Part shown: positions 1 to 7,404 of the stretch, piece after piece | Layout of the letters: each line of letters starts with the position of its first letter | Position numbering within the stretch: position 1 is the stretch's first letter | NCBI GenBank assembly: GCA_964472175.1 | Contig: CAYYJF010000028.1 | Location: 1 to 22,697, forward strand | Length of the DNA stretch: 22,697 nucleotides | Direction of reading: 5' to 3' | From: UBA8389 sp964472175 | GTDB taxonomy: Bacteria > Bacteroidota > Bacteroidia > Bacteroidales > UBA1402 | Translations under genes and position numbers: made by a program | The notes under the pieces: generated by a model | Database searches by the model: none | What the model saw: the letters and a program-made list of their open reading frames with translations, nothing else | Told to the model about the DNA's origin: nothing

Positions 1-741
1 AACCTGGGTGTACCGGACAACCATTATGGTCATTCCTCCTCTTTGTTGGTTTGGGCCGGCAAAGTTTTCGTTCAATACGACACGCACAGTGGTTGTAAGG
101 TTTTGGCTTTAAATACTGAAACGGGTAAAACGGTCTGGAGTACGCCGCGTTCCAACGATGTGTCGTGGTCTTCTCCGATTTTGGCAAAAATAAACGGAAA
201 AATTCAGTTGGTATTGCAAGCCAATCCCAATGTTGCCGGCTATGACATCAACAGTGGCAAGCAGCTTTGGTCGGTGGACTGTATGTCCGGCGAAGTCGGC
301 CCTTCTCCTGCGTATGGGGGCGGTTTGGTTTATGCAGCCAACGAGTATGCGAAATTGGTGGGCATCGATCCGAAATCGGCTTCAGTGGTATGGGAAAGCA
401 ATGAAAAATTGCCTGAGGTGTCGAGTCCTGTATATGTAGACGGCTTGTTATTTGTGGCAACAACGTATTCAGTTCTGGCTTGTTTTGATGCCAAAACGGG
501 TCATTTGCTTTGGGAATATGAGGCGAAAGCCGGATTTTATGCTTCTCCGATGATTGCAGACGGGAAGTTGTATTTGTTTGATATCAATGGCAAGGGCTAC
601 GTGTTTGCGCCTGCCAGAACGATGAAATTATTGGCTTCATCCGATATGGGTGAAGGGGTGTTTGCAACGCCTGCTTTTGCCGATGGTTGTATGTATGTGA
701 GGGGTTCTAAACATTTGTTCGCGATTGGAAAGGCACAATGA
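1..741 (+). CDS. PQQ/BamB-like beta-propeller repeat protein (5' partial)
   Basis: The reading frame is open from base 1, so the start codon lies outside the window; the TTG at 43 is not a convincing start. About 246 residues are visible. They consist of repeated propeller blades with the pattern 'xVxAxDxxTGKxxW': ALNTETGKTVW, GYDINSGKQLW, GIDPKSASVVW, CFDAKTGHLLWEY, and a closing strand HLFAIGKAQ. Between blades there are typical SPxxxxGxxY strands. This is the PQQ-like or BamB-like repeat family. Such folds serve as PQQ-dependent dehydrogenases, BamB scaffolds or sensor domains; no metal or PQQ ligand set can be recognised in this part, so enzymatic activity is not supported. Its stop codon overlaps the next start (ATGA at 738), which indicates translational coupling to the NuoEF-like gene. 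It is related in repeat type to the propeller gene at 4578. Location is unknown because the N-terminus is missing. Confidence 0.85.
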   Translation, partial: NLGVPDNHYGHSSSLLVWAGKVFVQYDTHSGCKVLALNTETGKTVWSTPRSNDVSWSSPILAKINGKIQLVLQANPNVAGYDINSGKQLWSVDCMSGEVGPSPAYGGGLVYAANEYAKLVGIDPKSASVVWESNEKLPEVSSPVYVDGLLFVATTYSVLACFDAKTGHLLWEYEAKAGFYASPMIADGKLYLFDINGKGYVFAPARTMKLLASSDMGEGVFATPAFADGCMYVRGSKHLFAIGKAQ

Positions 742-3068
742 AAGAATTGATTCACAATATATTGGAAGAAAAGGGCAGGGGCAAGGATGCTGTCATTCCC
801 ATTTTGCAGTCCATTCAGAAGGCGTACAATTTCCTTCCTGAAGAGGCTTTGAGGATGGTGTGTGAAGATTCGGACATCACCCATGCAGAAATCATCGGGG
901 TTGCCGGTTTTTATGCGCAGTTTCGGTTTCGTCCTGCCGGCAAGCATTTGATTAAGATTTGTACGGGTACGGCCTGCCACGTGAAGGGTGCCGGACTGGT
1001 GTACGATGCGGTGATGCGGGAATTGAATTTAAAACCGGGTGAAGATACCGATGCCAAACGCTTGTACACGCTGCAAAAGGTGAGTTGTTTGGGCTGTTGC
1101 ACGTTAGCACCTGTGGTTCAGATAGATGATGTCACGTATGGACACATCAAGCCTTCGATGGTTGGCGAGATTCTGGACGATTTCAGTTTGCATGTCACTT
1201 CGGGTCAATCGAAAGACCTGGCTGTATTTAAGAAAAAACCGATGCAGGGTGAAATCAGGCTTGGATTGGGTTCTTGCTGTGTGGCCAGTGGCAGTGATGA
1301 GGTGAGAAAGGCTGTTTCTGAGCAAATTAAACGGGATTCCCTGCATGTGGACATCAAACAGGTGGGCTGCGTGGGTATGTGCCATCAGGTTCCTTTGGTG
1401 GAAGTGCTGCCCAAAGACAAGCCTGCGGTGTTGTATGCAAAGGTCAAACCGGAAGATGTCAAACGCATTGTCTCACACCACTTTAAGCCTGAAGGTCTGT
1501 TGAATCGTTTCAAGAGTTCATTCAATGGCTGGGTGGATTCGATCCAACAGGGAGATTCGGTGGATGTGGTGGAAAAGTATGGGGTGGATATGCGCGAGGC
1601 GCATGTGCATGCTTTCCTGGGCAATCAGAAACCCATTGCGACCGAACACCGCGGCATGATGTCGCCTTTGAATTTGGATGAATACCTTGCGCATGGTGGT
1701 TTCGAGGGCTTGAAAAAAGCGTTGGAATTGTCACCCGGACAGGTTATTGAAACGGTCAAAACCAGCGGGATACGTGGTCGTGGGGGTGCAGGCTTTCCAA
1801 CCGGATTGAAATGGGCTTTGACGGCCGAAAATGCTGCCGAGAAAAAATACATCATTTGCAATGGGGATGAAGGCGACCCGGGTGCTTTTATGGACAGGAT
1901 GCTGTTGGAATCGTACCCGTTCCGGGTGCTGGAAGGCATGCTGATTGCGGCTTGGGCCGTGGGTGCCACCGACGGTTTGCTCTACATTCGGGCTGAATAT
2001 CCATTGGCCGTGACGCGCATTCGAAGTGCCATCCGCATTTGTGAAGAAAACAACTTGATTGGTGACAATATATTGGGCACAGGCTTTTCCATTCACCTGA
2101 GGGTAAAAGAAGGGGCTGGAGCCTTTGTTTGTGGTGAGGAATCGGCCATGATTGCTTCGATTGAAGGCAAGCGTGGTTTTCCTTCGCTCAGACCGCCTTA
2201 TCCGGCGCAAAAGGGTTTGTTCGGGTATCCGACGTTGATCAACAATACCGAAACGCTGGCACAAATTCCCTATATTTTGCGTTTGGGCGCCGGTGTTTTT
2301 GCTTCCATCGGTACAGAAAAAAGCAAGGGAACCAAGGTGTTTGCTTTGGCCGGAAAAATAAACCGGGGTGGACTCATTGAAGTGCCCATTGGCATCACCA
2401 TCCGCCAGATTGTGGATGACATTGGTGGTGGGGTGCAACAGGGCAGGAAAATGAAAGCTGTTCAAATAGGTGGTCCATCGGGTGGCTGCATTCCCTACGA
2501 TTTGGCCGATACACAGGTGGATTACAACACGTTAAGCGAATTGGGGGCGATGATGGGTTCAGGAGGGCTCGTCGTATTGGATGAAACCGATTGTATGGTG
2601 GATATGGCGCGTTATTTTTTGTCTTTCACCCAGAGTGAATCCTGCGGAAAGTGTACCTTTTGTCGCATTGGGACGCGTCGCATGTTGGATATTCTGAACC
2701 GCATTTGTGAAGGCAAGGGCGTGGAACAAGATTTGGCAGAGCTGGAAGCCCTGGCTTTGACAACGCAAAAAGGAAGTTTGTGTGGTTTGGGCAAGACTGC
2801 CCCGAATCCGGTTTTATCGACCTTGAAGTATTTCCGTGATGAATATGAAGCGCACATTCAGGGCCGTTGTCCGTCCGGAAAATGCAAGCATTTGATTGCT
2901 TACCATGTTTCTGATGATTGCATTGGTTGTACCATTTGTGCCCAGGAATGTCCGTCCGATGCCATTGCTTTTGCGCCCCACGAGAAACATGTCATTGATA
3001 CGGACAAATGTATTCAGTGCGATATATGCAAACAGGCTTGTCCTGTGGATGCCATTTATGTAAATTAG
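738..3068 (+). CDS. NuoE-NuoF fusion: NADH-oxidising flavin/Fe-S subunit
   Basis: 776 residues, joining modules that are often separate genes. Residues 1-150 are a NuoE-like thioredoxin-fold [2Fe-2S] domain with C75, C80, C117 and C121 (motif CLGCC.LAP). Residues 170-240 are a second thioredoxin-like [2Fe-2S] domain as in HndC/HydB-type subunits (C180 or C181, C211, C215). Residues 300-620 are the NuoF core with the NADH/FMN motifs GIRGRGGAGFPTGLKW (344-359), CNGDEGDPGAFMDR (374-387) and CGEESA (465-470). C636, C639, C642 and C682 should bind a [4Fe-4S] cluster. The C-terminus has two [4Fe-4S] ferredoxin motifs (C728/731/734/738 and C758/761/764/768). By family knowledge it oxidises NADH (or reduces NAD+) in the cytoplasm, passing electrons along the clusters. 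HndC/HydB homologues belong to bifurcating hydrogenases, but no hydrogenase subunit is visible here. The ATG overlaps the previous stop, and the next gene follows after 7 nt. Function is firm at the level of NADH-linked electron input; the partner acceptor is unknown. Confidence 0.92.
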   Translation: MKELIHNILEEKGRGKDAVIPILQSIQKAYNFLPEEALRMVCEDSDITHAEIIGVAGFYAQFRFRPAGKHLIKICTGTACHVKGAGLVYDAVMRELNLKPGEDTDAKRLYTLQKVSCLGCCTLAPVVQIDDVTYGHIKPSMVGEILDDFSLHVTSGQSKDLAVFKKKPMQGEIRLGLGSCCVASGSDEVRKAVSEQIKRDSLHVDIKQVGCVGMCHQVPLVEVLPKDKPAVLYAKVKPEDVKRIVSHHFKPEGLLNRFKSSFNGWVDSIQQGDSVDVVEKYGVDMREAHVHAFLGNQKPIATEHRGMMSPLNLDEYLAHGGFEGLKKALELSPGQVIETVKTSGIRGRGGAGFPTGLKWALTAENAAEKKYIICNGDEGDPGAFMDRMLLESYPFRVLEGMLIAAWAVGATDGLLYIRAEYPLAVTRIRSAIRICEENNLIGDNILGTGFSIHLRVKEGAGAFVCGEESAMIASIEGKRGFPSLRPPYPAQKGLFGYPTLINNTETLAQIPYILRLGAGVFASIGTEKSKGTKVFALAGKINRGGLIEVPIGITIRQIVDDIGGGVQQGRKMKAVQIGGPSGGCIPYDLADTQVDYNTLSELGAMMGSGGLVVLDETDCMVDMARYFLSFTQSESCGKCTFCRIGTRRMLDILNRICEGKGVEQDLAELEALALTTQKGSLCGLGKTAPNPVLSTLKYFRDEYEAHIQGRCPSGKCKHLIAYHVSDDCIGCTICAQECPSDAIAFAPHEKHVIDTDKCIQCDICKQACPVDAIYVN

Positions 3069-3075
3069 TGGATAG

Positions 3076-4581
3076 ATGATTCAACTGAAAATAAATAACA
3101 TAGCGGTAGAAGTTGCCGAGGGAAGCACCGTTATGGATGCTGCCCGTCTGGCTGGTTTTGAGATTCCGACCATGTGCAACGGGGGGGATGTCGAACATTT
3201 TGCTTCTTGCATGGTTTGTGTGGTCAAGGATGCACGCAACGGCGCGCTGCTACCTGCCTGCTCGGCCATGGCTTTGCCAAATCAGGATATTATTACGCAG
3301 GATGACGAGATTGAACAGGCACGTAAAATGTCCGTTGAATTGTTGATGTCCGAACATGTGGGCGATTGTGAAGCGCCTTGCAGAATGGCCTGTCCGGCGC
3401 AGATGGACATTCCGTCCATGAACAGATTGATTGCGCAGCATGCTTTTGATGAAGCCCTGGAGGTGGTGCGCAGAGACATTGCTTTGCCCGGGGTAATGGG
3501 ACGCATTTGTCCTGCCCCTTGCGAAGGGGTTTGCAGAAGAAAAGAGGTGGACGAAGCGGTTTCTATTTGTTTGTTGAAACGCTTTGCTTCGGATGCTGCT
3601 GCGCCTTTTCAGCCAAAAATAGCGGCTGAAAATGGGTTTAAGGTTGGCATTGTTGGTGCCGGCCCTGCAGGTTTGTCTGCAGCGTATTTTTTGCGTTTGA
3701 AAGGCATGACGGTGGAAGTGTTTGACATACAGGCTGCTGCAGGTGGCGCTTTGCGCTATCAATTGCCTGAAAACAGGTTGGACAGGGGTGTTTTGGATGC
3801 GGAAGTTGCCATTATAGCCGACATGGGTGTTCGGTTTCATTTCAATCGGGAAATGGATTTGAACGATCCTGTTTCGCTTTTGAATGGGTTTGATGCGGTG
3901 GTCATTGCTACCGGAAAATTGATGGAAAAACCATCATCTGACCGGATTTTTATCATTGGTGGGGCGCTGCGCTCGAGTAAAATGGCCATTCGCGCTGCTG
4001 CGCAGGGCAAAGAGGTGGCGGTGTCTATCGAGCAATTGCGGCTGGGCTTGCCTGTTAAGGGTGTGCACAAGCGTTTCAATTCGACCATTGGAAAAATTTA
4101 CGCCGATGAGCATGCTGCTTACATGCTGATGGCCAACGATATTGCCCGCAAGGAGCCCTTGGCTTCGACCGGGGAGGTTTTTGCGCCGGGTTTTGTGGCC
4201 GCCGATGCCGTGGCAGAGGCTTCCAGGTGTATGGATTGTGATTGTCGGAAGGCGGACAATTGCTTGCTGCGCGAACATGCCGATCGGTTGAACATTGCCA
4301 AAAGGCGGTTTAATTATTCGGAAAGGGTTCGGGTGAACCGAATCATGGGTGCGGAAAAAGTGGTGTATGAGCCTGGAAAATGCATTAAATGTGGCATTTG
4401 TGTGCGCATCACGGCCAAACATCGGGAGACTTTCGGGTTTACTTTTATTGGCCGGGGGTTTGATGTGGTGATTGGCGCACCTTACGATGAATCGTTGTCT
4501 CTGGCTTTGACCGAGACGGCGGAATTGGTGGTAGCTTCTTGTCCTACAGGTGCTTTATCGATGAAAAAATGCAAAAGATGA
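3076..4581 (+). CDS. NuoG/GltD-like Fe-S flavoprotein subunit lacking the NAD(P)H domain
   Basis: 501 residues. The N-terminus is a NuoG-type [2Fe-2S] ferredoxin (C34, C45, C48, C62). Residues 95-170 resemble the Fe-S N-terminal domain of the glutamate synthase small subunit (C98, C102, C106, then GRICPAPCEGVC with C145, C149, C153). An FAD-binding fold follows: VGIVGAGPAGLSAAYFL at 190-206 and VVIATG at 275-280. In GltD-like proteins an NAD(P)H-binding domain of roughly 100 or more residues comes next. Here only about 10 residues lie before IFIIGGALRSSKMAIRAAAQGKE, which resembles the closing FAD motif (usually GD, here G295-G296). C385, C388, C390 and C396 precede a NuoG-like [4Fe-4S] site (C436, C439, C442, C489; ending CPTGAL). 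I infer that it takes electrons from the NuoEF partner rather than binding NAD(P)H itself. There is no signal peptide or membrane segment, so it is cytoplasmic. Its stop overlaps the next start. Confidence 0.85.
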   Translation: MIQLKINNIAVEVAEGSTVMDAARLAGFEIPTMCNGGDVEHFASCMVCVVKDARNGALLPACSAMALPNQDIITQDDEIEQARKMSVELLMSEHVGDCEAPCRMACPAQMDIPSMNRLIAQHAFDEALEVVRRDIALPGVMGRICPAPCEGVCRRKEVDEAVSICLLKRFASDAAAPFQPKIAAENGFKVGIVGAGPAGLSAAYFLRLKGMTVEVFDIQAAAGGALRYQLPENRLDRGVLDAEVAIIADMGVRFHFNREMDLNDPVSLLNGFDAVVIATGKLMEKPSSDRIFIIGGALRSSKMAIRAAAQGKEVAVSIEQLRLGLPVKGVHKRFNSTIGKIYADEHAAYMLMANDIARKEPLASTGEVFAPGFVAADAVAEASRCMDCDCRKADNCLLREHADRLNIAKRRFNYSERVRVNRIMGAEKVVYEPGKCIKCGICVRITAKHRETFGFTFIGRGFDVVIGAPYDESLSLALTETAELVVASCPTGALSMKKCKR

Positions 4582-5687
4582 AAAAAACGCTGGTTTGCTT
4601 GTTGGGTTTGTTTGTCTGGCTGTTGTCTGTGGCTGCTGCCGGTAACTGGACGAATTCGAGGGGTGGACAACGGCTTCCCGGTGTCACCACCGAAAGCATT
4701 CCTTTGGCTGTACGCATGAAATGGACGTATAAAACGGAAAAGGAAATCAAAGCTGCGCCTGTGGTGGATCAGGGCAGGGTGGTGGTCGGTAGTACGGATG
4801 GGGTGGTGTATTGCTTCAATTTCAACGGAAAACTTTTGTGGAAATATAAAACGGACAATGCCATTGAAGCGCCTGCCTTGATTCTGAACAAGGTGGTGTA
4901 TGTGGGCAATCTGAGTGGTAATTTTTATGCCATCGACTTGATTACAGGAAAGAAAAAATGGGTCTATCCCATTGAAAATCAGATTATGGGTGCTGCCAAC
5001 TGGTGGAGTGATGGCACGAAAACATACATTTTAGTTGGCGGTTATGATTACAAATTGCATTGTTTGAATGCGGCCGATAAAAAGGTGATCTGGACGTATG
5101 AAACGACCAATTATCTGAATGCGGCCATCGGGGTGTATCAAAACCTGGCTGTGTTTGGGGGGTGTGACGGCAATCTGCATGTGGTGAACATCAAAACCGG
5201 CAAGAAGGTGTCGGCAACGGAAGTGGCAACGTATGTTGCGGGTTCGGTGGCGCTGGAAAATGGTTTGGCCTATATTGCGGATTATGACGGCAAGGTGAGT
5301 TGTTTCGATTTGGTTCAAAAAAAAGTCAAGTGGTTTTATGACGAGCCCGACAAGGATATTGCCTTTATTGGTTCACCCAGTGTGATTGGGAATCGGGTGC
5401 TGGCGGGTTGTCGCGACCGGTATGTGTATTGTCTGAATAAAACCAGTGGCAAGTTATTGTGGCGAAAAATGGTCGGAAATCCGGTGGAAGCCTCTTTGCT
5501 GGCCGATGCGCGCAATGTACTGGTTTGTACGCTGAGGGGCGACATGCTGTTGTTGAATCAAGCCAATGGCAATCGTTTGTGGTTGTACGAGGTGGGTAGC
5601 GCCGTGCTTGGTGCGCCTGCCGTGGTGTCGAATCACCTTTTTTTCGGTGCTTTGGATGGCACTTTTTACTGTCTGACAAAAAAATAA
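4578..5687 (+). CDS. Secreted PQQ/BamB-like beta-propeller protein
   Basis: The start at 4578 is chosen because its ATG overlaps the upstream stop (ATGA) and begins a clear signal peptide: KK, a hydrophobic core around residues 5-17, and probable cleavage after SVAAA, just before GNW. An in-frame ATG at 4569 is possible; the frame is also open further upstream. The mature protein (about 350 residues) has seven to eight PQQ-type blades, for example GKLLWKY, GKKKWVY, KKVIWTY, KKVKWFY, GKLLWRK and GNRLWLY, with a short closing strand TFYCLTKK at the C-terminus. That fits a complete propeller. Family members include BamB and PQQ-dependent enzymes. No extra catalytic domain is present and there is no lipobox, so a soluble periplasmic scaffold or sensor is the most cautious reading. 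It sits between the cytoplasmic Fe-S flavoprotein and a glycosyltransferase, and shares its repeat type with the partial gene at the window start. The next gene starts 4 nt after its stop, and AAGGA overlapping the stop may be its ribosome site. Confidence 0.86.
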   Translation: MKKTLVCLLGLFVWLLSVAAAGNWTNSRGGQRLPGVTTESIPLAVRMKWTYKTEKEIKAAPVVDQGRVVVGSTDGVVYCFNFNGKLLWKYKTDNAIEAPALILNKVVYVGNLSGNFYAIDLITGKKKWVYPIENQIMGAANWWSDGTKTYILVGGYDYKLHCLNAADKKVIWTYETTNYLNAAIGVYQNLAVFGGCDGNLHVVNIKTGKKVSATEVATYVAGSVALENGLAYIADYDGKVSCFDLVQKKVKWFYDEPDKDIAFIGSPSVIGNRVLAGCRDRYVYCLNKTSGKLLWRKMVGNPVEASLLADARNVLVCTLRGDMLLLNQANGNRLWLYEVGSAVLGAPAVVSNHLFFGALDGTFYCLTKK

Positions 5688-5691
5688 GGAT

Positions 5692-6981
5692 ATGAAAATC
5701 GTACAAATCATTCCGGGATCCGGGGGCAGTTTTTATTGTGGTAATTGTATGAGGGACAGTAAGTATATTGCTGCACTTCGGACACAAGGTTTAGACATTG
5801 TGGTGATTCCCATGTATTTGCCTTTATTTCCTCAGGAAGAAAACAAGGAAGCTGTACCTGTTTTCTATGGTGCGGTGAGTTTGTATCTGAAGACGGTATT
5901 TCCATTTTTACGGAAAGCGCCGGCTTGGGTTGACCGCATGCTGAATGCGCCTTCCATGCTGAAACTGGCGGCCAAAATGGCCAATTCGACGCGTTCAACG
6001 GGTTTGGAAGGCATGACGCTTTCGATGTTGAAGGGGGAAATGGGTCAGCAAAAACAGGAATTGGACACTTTAATTCAATGGCTTGAAAACCATTATCAAC
6101 CGGATTTGATTCACCTGTCCAACGCTTTGTTGCTGGGCATGGCGCAGCCGCTGAAGCAGGCCTTAAAAGTGCCTGTGGTGTGTACCCTGCAAGATGAAGA
6201 TGTGTGGGTTGATGCCATGCGACCTGAATTTCAGGAGCTTACATGGAATCTGATGCGTGAAAAAGCCAAGGATGTGGATTTGTTTGTTTCTGTGAGTACG
6301 TATTTTTCGAAACGCATGCAAGCCTTGTTGGATCTGAAGCCCAAGCAACTGACCACCTTGCATTTGGGCGTGGATCCTTCCGATTATACCTATGTTTCAC
6401 CCGTGAAGAAAGGCAGAAGCATTGGATTTTTATCCAGGATGTGCGCGGAAAACGGTTTGGACATTTTGGTCGATGCGTTTTTGTTGTTGAAGCAGAAGCC
6501 CGAATTTTCGGATTGTCGTTTGGTGCTGACCGGTGGGCATACTTCTGACGATCAAAAGTACATTGCACAACAGATGAAGAAATTCAAACAGGCAGGTTGC
6601 CTGCATTCAGTGGACCTCCCGGTGATGTTTGATGAACTGCATAAGAGACTGTTTTTTGAACAGGTGAGCGTTTTGTCTGTGCCTGTGAGAAATGGAGAGG
6701 CGTTCGGCATTTATCTGACGGAAGCCATGGCTTCTGGCGTCCCTGTGGTTCAGCCGAATTTGGGCGCATTTCCGGAAATCATTGAAAAATCGTGTGGTGG
6801 AGTGAATTATGGTCAAAACACCCCTGAAAATCTGGCGCATGCCCTGGAAAAGGTTTTATCCGACCGTTCCTTGCTGGAGCAATTGGCGTGGAATGCCAGA
6901 AAAAGTACGGAAAGCACCTTCAACATCCGACTGCTGGCTTTGAAATTGGGCAATTTATACCGTGATCTCATTGAATTATGA
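5692..6981 (+). CDS. Glycosyltransferase family 4 (GT-B fold)
   Basis: 429 residues, a normal length for GT4. It has two Rossmann halves. The acceptor half begins with KIVQIIPGSGG, and the nucleotide-sugar half begins around residue 243 (SIGFLSRMCAENGLDILVDAF). The retaining-GT signature E-x7-E is E336 ... E344 in EAFGIYLTEAMASGVPVV, followed by the usual GAFPEII stretch. It probably moves a sugar from a nucleotide donor onto a lipid or glycan acceptor in the cytoplasm; donor and acceptor cannot be told from sequence. An unusual feature is the N-terminal FYCGNCMRD (C16, C19), a CxxC right after the glycine-rich loop. From memory this occurs in related Bacteroidota GT4 proteins, but its role is unknown to me. 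There is no signal peptide. AAGGA sits just upstream of the ATG, and the stop overlaps the ABC ATPase start (ATGA at 6978). Confidence 0.9.
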   Translation: MKIVQIIPGSGGSFYCGNCMRDSKYIAALRTQGLDIVVIPMYLPLFPQEENKEAVPVFYGAVSLYLKTVFPFLRKAPAWVDRMLNAPSMLKLAAKMANSTRSTGLEGMTLSMLKGEMGQQKQELDTLIQWLENHYQPDLIHLSNALLLGMAQPLKQALKVPVVCTLQDEDVWVDAMRPEFQELTWNLMREKAKDVDLFVSVSTYFSKRMQALLDLKPKQLTTLHLGVDPSDYTYVSPVKKGRSIGFLSRMCAENGLDILVDAFLLLKQKPEFSDCRLVLTGGHTSDDQKYIAQQMKKFKQAGCLHSVDLPVMFDELHKRLFFEQVSVLSVPVRNGEAFGIYLTEAMASGVPVVQPNLGAFPEIIEKSCGGVNYGQNTPENLAHALEKVLSDRSLLEQLAWNARKSTESTFNIRLLALKLGNLYRDLIEL

Positions 6982-7304
6982 AACAAATACAAGCCATTCA
7001 CATCCACAAGAGTTTTCAGAACGAGTTGGGTCATGTCGACCGGAAAGTATTGACAGACTTAAACTTAGAGGTTGAAAAATCGGATTGCATTGCGTTGATG
7101 GGGCCATCAGGCAGTGGCAAAACCACCTTGTTGAACATTCTGGGTACGCTCGATGTGCCCGACCAGGGCGATTTGTTGTTTGACGGGCAATCGGTTCAGG
7201 CTTTCAAGGAAAAGGATTTGCTCGAGTTCAGAAGCCGGAAAATTGGTTTTGTGTTCCAGTTTCACCATTTGTTGCCGCAACTGAATTTGCTGGAGAATGT
7301 CTTG
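6978..7304 (+). CDS. LolD-like ABC transporter ATP-binding protein (3' end lost in assembly gap)
   Basis: The first 109 residues of an ABC ATPase are visible before the run of N. The Walker A motif is GPSGSGKTT (42-50). The Q-loop region GFVFQFHHLLPQLNLLENVL (90-109) carries QFHHLLP, typical of LolD, the ATPase of the LolCDE lipoprotein-release complex. The signature (LSGGQ), Walker B and H-loop must lie in the gap. LolD-like ATPases usually have about 220-230 residues, so roughly half is missing. The following gene is an FtsX-type permease much larger than LolC or LolE. The pair could therefore also be a YbbA/YbbP-like or MacB-like system, exporting or releasing a lipid-linked or envelope substrate. 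The start overlaps the glycosyltransferase stop. Confidence 0.88.
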
Positions 7305-7404
7305 NNNNNNNNNNNNNNNNNNNNNNNNNNNNNNNNNNNNNNNNNNNNNNNNNNNNNNNNNNNNNNNNNNNNNNNNNNNNNNNNNNNNNNNNNNNNNNNN
7401 NNNN
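7305..7404. other. Assembly gap (100 N)
   Basis: Exactly 100 N bases, a conventional placeholder rather than a measured length. The gap removes the C-terminal half of the ABC ATPase and the first few codons of the permease. From the usual length of LolD-like ATPases the true missing sequence is probably about 350-400 bases; this is an estimate. Confidence 0.98.

Noticed and set aside
1..741. PQQ-dependent dehydrogenase
   Set aside because: The visible part has only repeat blades with no recognisable catalytic or metal-binding motif; the family name is kept at repeat level.
1731..2465. 244-codon frame on the - strand inside the NuoEF gene
   Set aside because: It is antisense to the conserved FMN/NADH core and shows no protein-like motifs; it is a shadow of the + strand codon pattern.
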